Assembly: GCA_013399855.1 (NCBI GenBank)
Contig: VXAY01002132.1
Coordinates: forward strand, 411,867 to 475,866
Length of the DNA stretch: 64,000 nucleotides
Origin: Oxyruncus cristatus
Taxonomy: Eukaryota > Chordata > Aves > Passeriformes > Cotingidae
Direction of reading: 5' to 3'
Shown here: in pieces, positions 26,873-38,848 of the stretch
Position numbering within the stretch: the first letter of the stretch is position 1
Layout: every line of letters begins with the position of its first letter
Made by a program: the position numbers and the translations under genes
Notes under the pieces: model-generated
The model's database searches: none
Told to the model about the DNA's origin: nothing
What the model saw: only the letters and a program-made list of their open reading frames with translations

Positions 26873-29800
26873 AGGGGTTCCAAATCTCCCCGAGTGTGAG
26901 TCAGGCCCTGGAGCAGCTGTTCCTGCAGAGCTGTCATGCTCAGACTATCAAACTCCTCTCAGCCTTCCACCAAGCAGGACTTAATGATCATATATCTCTT
27001 TTTTTTGAGACACCCAGAAGGATAACCCCAGTGTCTTAGCCAACACACTTGTTCTCTCAGTAAAAGACTCTATTATCAAGGCCGTGTGTGAGTTATTACT
27101 GAGAGCACTTTGGCTGTCATACCTCACTGCAGAGCCTGCAAAGTCCTGACTTAATGCTTTGTTGGGTGCCTTCAAAGTTTTTTGCACGTGACATTTCCAA
27201 TAAGAACCTGATTATTTGCTTTTAATTGACTTTATGTAGATTATTTCTCATCTTTTTTCTTTCTCAGCTCTTTGTTAATACAATTTAACACACACGATTC
27301 TGTCCATCCTACTTGCACACTGACCCATATTTCTGGAAGAAAAGTAGGCTTTCGAAAAGTAGGCTTTCTTACAACCTTAGCTATTACAAATACCCTTTTG
27401 CAAGCATCCTCGTGGGTCAGAAAAAGGTAACCAGACCATTTTTTGGACCATGCCATAGGACAAAGGTTAACAAAAATGCCTATGAGGAACAAGAAGGGTT
27501 ATATCTAACCAAAACATAATTAGAACTTATTAAAACAGAGCAGTTTTTACACATGCTGTTCTTACACTATTTTCTCACCCACATGCTCAAAGCAACACCC
27601 TAAACCTTGTCTTCTCCTAATCTGAAAGTGTGATTAATCTCTTTCCCTGCAAAGAATTTCACAGTTAAAGAGATTTCTGTTCAGCAAAGAGCAGATACAT
27701 TGTACCTAAATCCATCCCTCTCATGCCAACAAAACACACCAGTAGAAAACAGTGAAGTACCAGTAAATAGCAGTAAAACACAACACTTTGGCAGGATTAC
27801 ATCCCCTAATCAGAAGTCCTGGTGTTCACCATGGAGCTTGGCCATGGAGGGTAACTGGGATCTCCTACCAAGACTGTGCCTGTCAGTCTGGAGTTCTACC
27901 CTATATTCACTCTTGAGGGAACAATTAAATCTCACCCTTATCAAAGGCCACAATGAAAATAACCAAGCCCTGAACTGTGCACAACTAAATGTTCAAGCAA
28001 ACTTAAAAAAAAAAACTGGGAACCAAGCAATCTTGACTGATAATTCATTGCTGGATGGCTTGTACCAAACAATCACATCTGAAGCAGTCCTGAGCGTGTT
28101 TAAAATATGAGAAAAGCTTGCACTTAAATACTGATTGTACAACAAGATGTATTTTTTATGGGAATATATAAATTTTCAAAGTTTTTCTTATTTAATTGCA
28201 ATGTGTCACTACATAAACATTTTACTAAATACACATATTTGAGGTTGGGGGAGGAGAAAGCTTAAAGCAAAACATTTCAAATATTCCAGGACCTTTCCTG
28301 AACAAAGTTTCCCAGACACTGAGCAGGAATTTGCAAAAACCCCCTGCAATTCCTGCTTCCATATATAAACCTGCACCAAAAGGACAGCAAAACACTGTTC
28401 TGTGCTAATGTTTCGAACAGAAAGGTGGTAGCAGTGAATATTTCTGTAGGGTGATCACTGGATTTATGATGCCTACAGGAACCACTTGGTAAGGATGGTC
28501 TGAATGTGGTTTCTCCTGACCACTGTATGATGAGGTCACCTGAGAATGCAATGCTGCTTCCAAGTCTTTGGGCTGTAACAGGCACTTCCAGCCTAGAGGT
28601 TGATCTGACCTAAGGAGGATTTGGGACCTGCTGGCACTTTCTTTCAAGAGAGTCCTTGCTGTTGCACACAGCAACATCTTCTGACTCCTGCTAAGTGCTT
28701 ACTCACAGAGCAAGGACATTCCATCAAAGGTCTCACGGTGGCCATAACCTGGAAGAAGAGCTGCTGCTTTCCCCATATCCTCTCTGTGCTCCAATTCCCA
28801 CACAATCACTCTCTCAGGTGTACAGGACACATCTTTCAGAGGGGGATTCAAAGCCAGATGCATTCCTTCCTCCACTTACCAGTGCAGAGAACCCCCATTT
28901 ATAACATGGGAATGAGTAAAATGTCTGCGGTCCAGTCGTGCAGCTCCCCCGGGGGAAGCTGTTTGCTTGACTTCGTAAGAGCTATTAAATATGAAGATAA
29001 TGAGATACACACGTTGCTATATGAAAAGGAGAAGCTCAGAATTCTAGGGAACAAAATCCCACTTGGAAATGACCCCCGTTCCTCTCATGGAAACAGACTG
29101 GAAGGTGTCACTTTGTTCAAGGTAAAGGTGGTCATAACTGATCACTGGTTTCTCAGCACAGCGTTTGCTGCTTCCAGACAAGTGTGGGAAACCTTCCATA
29201 TCTGTCCAGCAATAAAATCTTTGGGGTAGGAGGCATAAATTCTTACCATTTCTAATTTTATCGACAAACTAATTCATGTGCCTTCTTATTCCTTTAAGTT
29301 CTTAGTCTCTTGTAGATCTAAGGGGTGGTCACTAAGAAAGCACCATCAACCTGTGGAACCACCTTAGAGATACTTAAAAACTAAGCCCTGATAGTGAGTA
29401 AGGCTTTATTCTCACTTTTCTGCTTTCACATTGAGTGTGAGACTCGAACTCAACAAACACACAAAGAATAGCTGAGAAATAGTATGGCCTTAATGCATGA
29501 CATCTAGCATTAGGTGAACACTGAATGTGTTCATTTATTCTAATCTCTTCATATTTCTGCTTTTCTTTCTTTCCCCTCTGCTACCCTTTTCCATTACTCC
29601 TTTAGGGAAGGGGTGGAACAGGGCAGAAAACTTGAGGTACTGTTGCTTCCTCTTTTTAGGGAAAAAACAGAGAATTTTTATTAGAACACACACGTAAAAG
29701 AAATTAATCTTTTATTATTAAAAGGGTTTAAGGATAAACAAGATAAAAGGCCTGGGTAGCTCTACAAATTTCCCTCCTTTAAGCTTGGTTCTTTCTATCT

Positions 29801-31003
29801 ACGTTCAGTACTTAGCACTGCCTCTGTTTCTGCAGCCCATCTAAAATTAGATCAGAAGCTCTCCAGGGTAAGGATTGTTATGTTTGCTCCACGGTGCCTA
29901 CTGCCATTCAGATGCTTGACAAAAATAATGATGGAATGTTGTTATTTTTCTGCTTTGGTGTCTGAAACTCAAAAATACTATGCAAGTGCTACTAGAATAT
30001 GTAGACAGCAGAGGTAAGTCAGCCTGGTTTAATGACCGAACACGCCACATGTGTTGCCTGTGCTAGTCACACACTGCTTTTGCTGTTTCTTTATTGTTTA
30101 TAAATCTCTGTGGTTTCTGAGCATTATATCAGTATTATTTCCCTAGTTACCCCCTCAACCCAATCCTCAAGAGAAAAAATGGAGAAGTACCCACCCAGCA
30201 TATGACCCAGCACTGCACCCAATGCACATATGGGTTCTGTTGTGTGAGTCACTACCCTAACGATAGCTGAGCATATTACTGCCTAGAAAATTAACTCACA
30301 CACTGTGAATAATCACAGAAAAGAAATTTGTTTTGCTACAAGGTTGTTTTCCAGCTGTTTTAATGCAGACAATTTTTTCCTGAAACACAAATTGGAAGGG
30401 GGGGGGAAAAAAAAAAAAAGGAAGGAAAGAAAGAAAAAGACTTTGGAAATCTGCATAATTTGAAAGTGCTTAATGTAAATTAGATAGATCAGCCTAATTT
30501 TATTTCAGTACTTTTTAATTGCATTTATAATTAGTAAAATACATTAATGTGCTACACAGAAGGTCAGGAGTTCTGGTGAAAGAATCTAATTAAAATGCTC
30601 TGCTGCATTTATGTCACACATGCGCTCGGTAACCTTGAGCCCTTCCTGCAGCAGCAGAGGAGGGGTTTGGACTTGTGGTATAAATAACTTTTGTCTTCAA
30701 CAGAAAAGCCATGGCTGCACGAGTAGCACATGATATGGGTCTGTCTGCACTAATGATGGTGGTTTGCTCCATTTCATATTAAATGTTTGATGACAGAGTA
30801 ATCCACAAAAGCAGGCTGCTTCCCTTCCTAATGAGCACTCCTGGCTGCCCACCTGCTGCCCGGCCTTAGCCACCCTGAATCAAACTCTGCAACGTGGAAC
30901 TGGGAGACAGAGAAAGATCTGAAGTTGGTGGCAGCCTGAAATTTGAGTACATGTGGTGTCACGTATCTGTGCTGACACCTGAATGCTCTAGCAGCATGTA
31001 TTT
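26873..31003. other. Non-coding DNA, no gene seen
   Basis: No host gene was recognised. The longest open frame in the window lies at about 28621-29229 (plus strand). It is roughly 200 codons, opens with TTG rather than ATG, and contains no domain, signal peptide or membrane segment that I recognise, so I do not call it a gene. Another open stretch at about 27700-28110 (136 codons) is equally unremarkable. A G-then-A-rich low-complexity run lies at about 30399-30440, and 30470-30700 has a conserved non-coding texture with TAAT cores. Confidence 0.62.
27340..27369. repeat. 15-bp tandem duplication
   Basis: The 15-base unit beginning AAAAGTAGGCTTTC occurs twice head to tail, with one difference at the last base (G versus T). 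This is a recent small tandem duplication with no evident function. Confidence 0.92.
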
Positions 31004-31030
31004 AAAATAAATAAATAAATAAATAAATAA
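31004..31030. repeat. (AAAT)n microsatellite
   Basis: About six and a half uninterrupted copies of the AAAT/AATA unit. Confidence 0.95.
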
Positions 31031-34000
31031 GAGCGAGGAACAGCTTACAGCAATAATCAGCAAGCAATAATTAGTGATGCTAATTTTTCTACTTAGAACT
31101 CATATTGTGATTTTATTACATTTAAATTATACATGCTCAGGTGTTCAAATGCTCTCCTTTCATCACCCTCTTAGGTGGTAAAACATCATTAACATCCTCC
31201 TAGCACCAGCATGATTGCTCAGTGAGATTAGAGATCTCTGCCTCACCGAGTTCTACACATTCCCCTGTGACAGGCCTGAGCAAAGCCCAGGGGAAACAAA
31301 AGAGGAAGGGCACATTTTCCTATTATACACTCACTGTTAGCCCAGCTTTTGTCTCTCTACAAGTGACAGAACTCACAAGTTTTGGAATAATCAGTGGAAT
31401 TATAAATTCCTGAGCTGTCAGCTCTGTGTCTGCAACAGAGAAAAGTTACCTCAGTCTTCAATGGGAAGGAAAAACATAAGAAGAATGATTGCTCCTGCTC
31501 AGGATGAAACACTGGAGCTTTCAAAGATTTGTTGCTCCCTACCAGCAGTAAAGGTTGGTCAGTGTCTGGGATCCCTGTTTATTGGCCTCAACATCATAGG
31601 AAAGAAAATGAGGTATATAAAGTAGGCTAAAAACTTACATAAAAGCAAACAACATTCACTCCTTTCTTTTTATAACCTCTCCCAGCAGTTGTAAAGCACC
31701 ATCAGCTCCTGTGGAACTGTCTCTAATAGTTTTCAAATAGAAGGAAAACGATTTGGTTCGCTCACTATCTGCTTTTACCTACTGGGACTGAGGGGATTGA
31801 AGTCCTTTCTGGAAACAAAGACTGGCACACACTGGCAGGGCTGCAGGCTTGCTTAGCCTGTGGGACTGAACCATTAGAAAAGCTGCTGCCTGTGGGACAG
31901 AGCTGGCTCTGCTGGCCGGGGAGTTGGGCACAGAACTGGCAGCCTTGAATGCAGAACATGGGAGTTGGCAACAGAGTGTGAAGAGAATTGAGTATAAGAA
32001 CTGCATTTGCAGAGCAGCAAGAGGGGAAGATAAGAAACCCTGAAAGCTGGGGACCAGGGAGAGGAGTGACATTCACTCACCTAAGTTTTGCTTTGCCACT
32101 CCGACACAACTCTAAATATTGTATCAGAGCCGGCAGATGAACACTGGCTTGCTTTGAAATGTGTGTCCTGAACTGCTGGCAGAAATGTCAACCCTATCGC
32201 TGCCTGGTGGAGTCCAGCTTCTACCAGGGGACCAAACTCATTTGGATTCCACAAACAAATGAAGGGATATTGGAGCCAGATGGCCCAAACCCAAAATAGT
32301 TCAGCTTCATGGCTTGCACTTTCAGAGCTGGGCACTTGAGCAGATGAGGGGGCGATCCCAGGAGATCCACAGGAATGCTGGGAACAAAGCCTGCTGCCCC
32401 AAACCATCACAGCCACCCACTCCACCGTCCTCAGCCAAGGACACGCTGCCCTTCACGAGAGAACAGTGGCAGTAGTTACATGCAATTGCCACCATCACTG
32501 CACGGTACGAGAACCATCTCAAATCCACTCACCTTAAGGAACTTCTCCTCTAATCCCAGTTCCCCAGAGAATCAGACAGTGACTGAAAAGAACCAGCAGC
32601 AGGAGGACCTGTGGCTGGAAGGCAGCAGAGGGTTGAAGCTCAAAGTAATGGCTCGTTTTCCCTAATCCAAGTATTTTTGCTTGCTGCCTGCATCAAGAGA
32701 TAGTTAAGATGCAAAAGGAGTTGAAGCTCATGTTGATGTGCTAGAAATTAAATGTATTTGGACAAGAGGAACAGAAAAGTTCTCAGAACTGTACGACTTC
32801 TTTGCAATATCAGAGGTAAAATCATCTAAAATGGCAGAGGAATGTTTTCTTTAAATGCATGTTCATTTGGCCGTGTGCAGCTACAAACACAAACTGAACT
32901 GACAACACTATTAATCCTTATTCACATCTTTAGACCACAGAAAGATCACCAATAACATTCCTAAAATTAGTTATAAAGTACAGTTAATAAATTCAGCACT
33001 ACATGCATTTGTGAATGACACAAATGATCACCTTTTCAAGTCCAGGTCATCTTGTTTGTCAGTGTTCAGAATTTTTGTAGAGGGAATTCACTGTTGATTA
33101 GGGCTGCAATTCCAAGACAGAAAAAGTAGCTTAAAAATCATTGAGCTTCAATTATATAATCTTCTTTAAAGTGCTGAACAGTACTCTTGGGGGAACTAAT
33201 CCCCACTGCACATACTTATTCCTAGTAAAGCTTGCTAAGGTGGCTCCTTGAAAAGTGAAAGCTAACCCCAAGGAAATATCCTACCCTGCCATGAGCTCTA
33301 TGGAGGTCTGAAAAAGTCATCTAATAAAGAAAAAGGGAGTAATTTTCATTAGATTTAAAAATATCAATGTAAGGCAGAGACAGATTATCACAAAGGTTTA
33401 AATGTGCTAAAACCCAACGTGCTGAAACTTTGCAAGGCCCTGTTTTAATGGCAATTTAACCCAAAGACTGGTGCACTTACGGAAAAACACAAGTCGGGTC
33501 TCAACACTCCCCAGGTTGATCACTTTCCAAAAACACTATATAAATAAATGCCCTTTCATAGCCAAAGTGTACAGAGATTTACAGACCAGATCCTGGATTA
33601 GGCAAACATAACCCTTGAAACGTTGACTTTGCAGTCCATAATATTCACAGTGAAATTGATATGAAAAATAAAATCTGACACATGTGTAATATTGGTCTTT
33701 TTCTCCCCTAATCATTCAAACTCATATTAGAAGCACTATTGTCCCTGAATCTAGATATCAATTCTTCATTACACATGCAGGCACCAGGTCAATGGGACAG
33801 CTAATGAGTGTCTGCTGGTGCAAATGCTTATTGTGTCTTAGCCTAATTCTAGTAAAATTTAAATGGTCTATTAATTTTCTTAATAAATTTAGATATGGCT
33901 CCTGACTGCAATCTGTCTTTGATTAGCTAACAAAAGTGTGCGAAGATCCTGCCAAGCTGATGGTTCAGAATACTTCAAGCAAATCATCATCTACATTAAA

Positions 34001-35906
34001 AAAATACAAATCTCTTCATTTCACTGTAGTACAGGCTTTAAAAACGGTTCAGGTCCTCAGGCTTAGCCTGCCCAGGCCTTCCAGTCCTGCTTTGTCTGGA
34101 CTTGGTATAGATAAATTATTTTACCACCGGTGGAAGGTGTTAAATGTACATGAACTTTCTAACTAAGACTACAGGTCATTAGTTCATTTGGGCATCTGAG
34201 TAACCTGAAAGACTTTTTTCATCTTTAGACCCAAGAAGGATGAACATTTGCTCCAGAATTAAGTGCTTTACCCTGGCCAGCACGGAGCACAACAGAGGGG
34301 ATTCACTTCTGCTGACTTCAGACTTCCACAGTGTTGAGCCTCCCTCCATCCTCACAAAAAGAAGAGGAACATTTAAAAGAACAAGTTACCTGACATGTTT
34401 TGAGTGTTTTCCTCATGGAAAGTTATATTTATGGACAAGCTACTTCTGGGCTGGCTATGGAAACAGGCAGCCCCATCAGGTGCAGAAGTACACAAGAGAA
34501 GTTACCACAGAGGTGAATTTTTATCAAGATTTTCATAGAGTAGGACTGAAGTAGCTGGGTCCCCATAAAAGGATTCCAAATATGTGTTGTAATTCAGGGG
34601 TTTGTGCTATTTCTAAGTGGAAATAAATAATAATAATTAAAAAAAATAAAAAAAGGAGTGGGAATAATATCCTCATTTCTAATCATCAGAAGGTCTTCAC
34701 CATGAGATCACGGTGAGTTTAGCTTCTTTAGTAAACAAAACCACAGAGGGATTATGTCTACTGAGAAGATAAACCTGAAAAATACTGAAGGAAAGTGCAG
34801 ACCAGAGAAGAGGAAAAGGTATTTTAACTAAATAACATTGTGCAAAACCATATAAACAGCCCAAGGATGAGTTCAGGATTCCAAATAATAAAAGGTTTCT
34901 AATCACTGAAAGACCAAGTCTCTGACACAGCCTTCCAGTGGAGTTTTGTACACTTATAAATATACGACCTTTACCTGAGGTACAGGGTCAGGCACTTATC
35001 TTTTCATTGCAGATCAGTTTCTCAAGATGATAAAAACCAAATACAAGGCACCAGAAGCCAGGGAGATAAATGTAGTTGTTATACAAGACAGTGGCATTAT
35101 CTGTTTGCTCCCAGTGTGGGAGAAAAGTCCAGTGGAACCTGTAAAGAAGCCACTGCAAACTTTTATCTTTGCTTGCAAAGCCCCTGGGGTCCTTTCAACA
35201 GGGCCAGAATAGAAATAAAGTACTCCTGTGTTATACTGCAACACTGACAAATCCCATAAGCATTAATACAAATTATTCAAGTGTTATCTGCATTATTCAT
35301 TGACAAAATCCTGCAGTAAGATGGAAATGATGAACTAACCCCAGATCCAAACAACCCAAGGAAGTGGATGTTTGAAGACAGATAATATTCAGCTTTCCTC
35401 AGCACAGCAGTACAAAAGTTCACTGGAAAATAAACATTTCTCAGCTTTAATTATCTCTGAACTGTTTTTTGCTTCTGTTCTTCGGTTGATTTTTTTTTTT
35501 TTTTTTTTACATTTTAATTACAGTTGGCAACTGAATCTCCTGCTGGTAGCTGTAATCAAAACTGAAAACTGATTAAATGATGCAATCTATGCCACTGGAC
35601 AGCATTATTAGATACCCACACAAACAACAATAAACCAACAATATTTTAATATACAAACAATATTTCAGCTCTCTTTACAGGAGCTAGTTCAGAACGTTCA
35701 AACCTTCCCAGTCCTGTATGAACACGACATGTCACACATCGGACACCTCTGGCGTCCATCAGTTGTTCCCATTCCATAGGGGTGTTTCTGTCCACATGAA
35801 GCCACAAAAGCCCCGCAGTGTGGCAGGGGCAGCTCCCAGCCCTGCAGAGCACGGGCTGCCTTGGTCACAGAGAGCCCCACAGGTAACAACATTACAGATT
35901 CCTGAG
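31031..35906. other. Non-coding DNA, no gene seen
   Basis: A GC-richer stretch at about 31780-32660 has all three minus-strand frames open for 68-103 codons near 31765-32080. That reflects stop-codon depletion by composition rather than coding, since no frame resembles a known protein. The rest is AT-rich, with A/T-rich low complexity near 34622-34652. No repeat family or RNA gene was identified. Confidence 0.62.
35490..35508 (+). repeat. Poly(T) tract, T19
   Basis: This is an uninterrupted run of 19 T. No adjacent retrocopy or target-site duplication was recognised on either side. Confidence 0.9.
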
Positions 35907-35921
35907 TGCCATCTGCTGGCA
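35907..35921 (-). promoter_or_regulatory. Candidate CTCF binding site
   Basis: The plus-strand sequence TGCCATCTGCTGGCA reads on the minus strand as a core that fits the CTCF consensus CCASYAGRKGGCA at every position. CTCF is the vertebrate architectural zinc-finger protein that anchors chromatin loops in an orientation-dependent way, so a functional site here would point along the minus strand. A core match alone occurs by chance at appreciable frequency. The site sits in a slightly GC-richer stretch (about 35700-35940) without other features. Confidence 0.45.
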
Positions 35922-36499
35922 CCTGCACTGGCAACTAAACCTCACAGCAAATTTGAAGTTCCCTACGGAAATTTCTGATCCATGTGCATTCATTTGCATT
36001 CCACCTCAGCCCATAGGAAGCTTAGATAAGTTCCAGTGTTTAGGTTTTTTTCCATTGTGGTGTATTCACTGGAAAAGAACTGTTGTGGCACAATCTGTTC
36101 AGACAGGGGGCTCAGTGCCAAAATCAGCTGGAATGGTTTAGCCTTAGCTCAAGATTGACACGTGTCTGCCTGGACTGATTTGGTGCCTCACACAAGTGAA
36201 GCCCAGGTCCATCCCCACAGACACAACTGTTCTCTGCTGGGTGTGCCCTGCCTGATGAGTCGGGACAACATTTTCAGTTCGATGTTCTTTGTAACACACA
36301 GGCCGGATAAGGGGTCTGGGGAGTCAAAGGGAGACAAGAACAGTGGAAATGACCAGCCATGTGGTCACACATTCAGGCAAATACCCTTTGCCTTATTCAG
36401 AGGATTAGTAGAGAGGATCTCAGGCATTTGTGAAGGGTGAAAGAGCTCAAAGCAGCTGGCAGGTCTTTTAGGACAAATCCCTGCAAGCCCAAGAGCCCA
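35922..36499. other. Non-coding DNA between CTCF candidate and CR1
   Basis: No gene or classifiable repeat was recognised. The sequence becomes gradually purine-rich toward the CR1 fragment, whose exact 5' boundary is unclear and could lie somewhat upstream of the coordinate given. Confidence 0.55.
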
Positions 36500-36817
36500 T
36501 CCTGGCAGTCAGGGAAAGGAATAGATGTAGCAGGACAATGACTTGGCTGAGCAGGGAAGTCATGACTGATCTCCAGCAAAATAGGATGTAAGCTGGAGGG
36601 GAAAGACAGGCTACAAGGGAGGAAGATGGATGTGCTCGTTGGTCAAGCATGCAGGGAAGGTGGCAGGAGAGCCAAAAGCACGAACACTTGTCATGGGCTT
36701 ACAAAGATAAATCATACCTGACCACACTGACTGCCTGCTGAGCTAAAATGACTAGAAAGTTGGAACTAGGAACTTCCCACAGTTCCTTCCAACCTGAGTA
36801 GTTCTGTGATTCTATGA
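36500..36817 (+). mobile_element. CR1 LINE fragment, internally deleted
   Basis: CR1 is the dominant non-LTR retrotransposon of birds. Three pieces of the element can be recognised in order on the plus strand. Around 36530-36680 is the ORF2 segment between endonuclease and reverse transcriptase, with the RQATREE-like stretch followed by a frameshift into a CREGGRRAK-like stretch. Around 36698-36760 is a scrap of the RT domain. From about 36785 is the 3' end, ending TTCCTTCCAACCTGAG...GTTCTGTGATTCTATGA, which is the characteristic CR1 ATTCTRTG-type terminus. The segments are much closer together than in an intact element, and frameshifts and stops are present, so this is a dead copy with large internal deletions. 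Confidence 0.8.
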
Positions 36818-38415
36818 CATTCAGTTTTTAGAAAGCACACTACAGGGTAAAAACCAAACCAAACCAAGCCCACCTAAAATCTCCACGAAAAAACGCCACA
36901 ACTCACACGCACGCACAAAAAAATCCACACCAAACTACAAGTCCAATCACGCCTCAACCAACTCCACTGTTCTCAAATGGGGAAAAAAAAAAAAAAAGGA
37001 GTTTTCAAAGCCCACAAAAATGACAAATAGGAATAATTTTCTGACTTGTGATTGCTGGAGAATGCAATGGAGAATCTCCTGCCAAGCATTTCTCAGGACT
37101 GTGACAAGTGATTATTCAGCCCACCAGAATGATGAAAATGTCTCATTCGGTGAGAGTCATTCCTGAGCGGCTGATCCAAGATCAGCAGCCTTTGCCACCC
37201 TTTCTTACATCAAAATCATCAGCAGATGGATTAGGGAAAATAGCACAACCCTTCAAGAGAGAAATCAGTTTACTTACTATTCAGTAGTTCCTTCTCCATC
37301 CACGAGTACCACTGGATGGACACCTTTCTCAGAAACACTGGACTTCTTACAAATACAGTTCAATGAATCTGTTGGTTTCTTCAGAGTCTTTTAATCATGA
37401 GAAACATTTGGCATCTTTCTCCTCTCTTGCTCTGTACAGAGTCCATCTATTAACAAGGTAAAAAGCACCGGACACTTGGATTTCAGGGATTGTGGTTTTA
37501 GTCAGGCTTCTGGATGGCCAACAGAAACCAGGCGCCAGTTCCTGAACCGTACCAGTTAACAACTGTGAAAGATAAACAGCAATTTCATTGGATTGAAACA
37601 CAGCAACTTCAAAAGACAGCTGTAACACACTCACAAAGAAGTGTCCATGACTCAGGAATATGAGAATTCTTGGGAATTGCAGGCCAAGTTTGTGTGAAAT
37701 TAATCAACTCCTCTCATCACAGTCATGACACTGACACCTGACCATCTGCTGAGCAAAATGAAAAAGAACCCTTGCACGGAAAGAAATCACTGTATGTGGA
37801 TTTTGGAGACGTTCAGAAAACCAAATACACATGTTTTCAATGTAATTACATGGCCTCTGAACAACCAATAAACCCAAGGAATCAACAGGCAGGAAGATCT
37901 GTGTAAGACCTATCACACAGACCCGATTTTGTTCAAAACACATTGGAATAGAAACCTAATGATATATGTTTCATGTTTTGTAGGATATATTGTGATGAGA
38001 AAACTTTTAGTTAGAAAGCCCTAGGGAAAAAAACATAAAGTCTTGATAAGGGGGGGGGGGAATCAATCAGAGAACAAGATTAATAAAAACCACTAAGGCT
38101 GCTCAGAAGTTTTTCCTTAGAAATATCTTTTTCAGATCTGGATTATGGACAGAGCAAATATTTTTAAAGAGTTTCAGCGGAACATTTAATCTTTGGCTAT
38201 CGATGTTCAAAAATTACATGCCCCAAACCTCGAGTATTTCAGTTTAACAGTGTCCTAAATTGCATGGAAATTCCTACTTCAGTGCTCCTCCTTCTCCCCA
38301 AAGCATCCAAAACCTCCTCACCAGCAAATGTAAACAAGTGGAACACGTGAGCATCTGCACAGATTTGTCTCTGAACTTCTACTTCTTGAAGACAACAGAA
38401 CTACTCTAAAACGAT
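36818..38415. other. Non-coding DNA, no gene seen
   Basis: Immediately after the CR1 end is an A/C-rich low-complexity stretch (about 36846-36950), and an A15 run follows near 36985. G10 occurs at about 38051-38060. No exon, RNA gene or further transposon was recognised. Confidence 0.6.
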
Positions 38416-38848
38416 GACTCTGGGGGCCTCTATCATATTTATCTGTGGAAGGCTGAGGGTTCTGCTGGGTTTTTGTGCTGGTACGGACTGGGAGAGAGTG
38501 GGGGGTTTTAGCTGGCGAGGGGCTGGGGTTTGGATTTGTGCTGAAAGAAGGGTTGATGACACGGGGAAGTTTTTGTCACTGCTGAGCAGGGCTGAAGGTT
38601 TTGTCTTCCCCAGTCGTGGTTACAGCTCAGCTGTCCTGGGCTGGCTGAGCACCTGCCTGCCCACTGGAAGTGGGGAACGAATTCCTTGCTGTGCTTTGCC
38701 TCTGTGTGTGGCTTTTGTTTCACATATCAAACTGTCTTTATCCAAACCCACGAGTTTTCTCACTTTGACCCTTCTGGTTTTCTCCCCCACCCCACCAGCC
38801 ATGAGCAGCTGCTGGTGCTGAGCTGTTGGTTGGGGTCAAACTACAACA
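38416..38848 (-). mobile_element. ERVL-type solo LTR
   Basis: On the minus strand the element begins TGTTGTAGTTTGACCCCAAC and continues with CTCGTGGGTTTGGATAAAG and CAGTTTGATA. Further along comes a CAGCTGAGCTGT segment and CAAATCCAAACCCCAGC near the other end. This order of landmarks is that of a widespread avian ERVL-type LTR that starts TGTTGTGGTTTAACCCC and carries a CTCGTGGGTTGAGATAAG...CAGTTTAATA block. No internal retroviral genes adjoin it, so it is a solo LTR left by recombination. The 3' boundary (near 38416) is approximate, and I could not find a clean 5-bp target-site duplication. An open frame of about 135 codons across it is incidental. Confidence 0.78.

Noticed and set aside
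31765..32080. Three simultaneously open minus-strand frames
   Set aside because: This is stop-codon depletion from composition. No frame resembles a protein family or has exon-like borders.
32347..32362. AGGGGGCGA-containing CTCF-like site
   Set aside because: Only the right half of the consensus matches; the CCASY half is absent.
38414..38821. 135-codon open frame as a gene
   Set aside because: It lies wholly inside an ERVL-type solo LTR and on the opposite strand.
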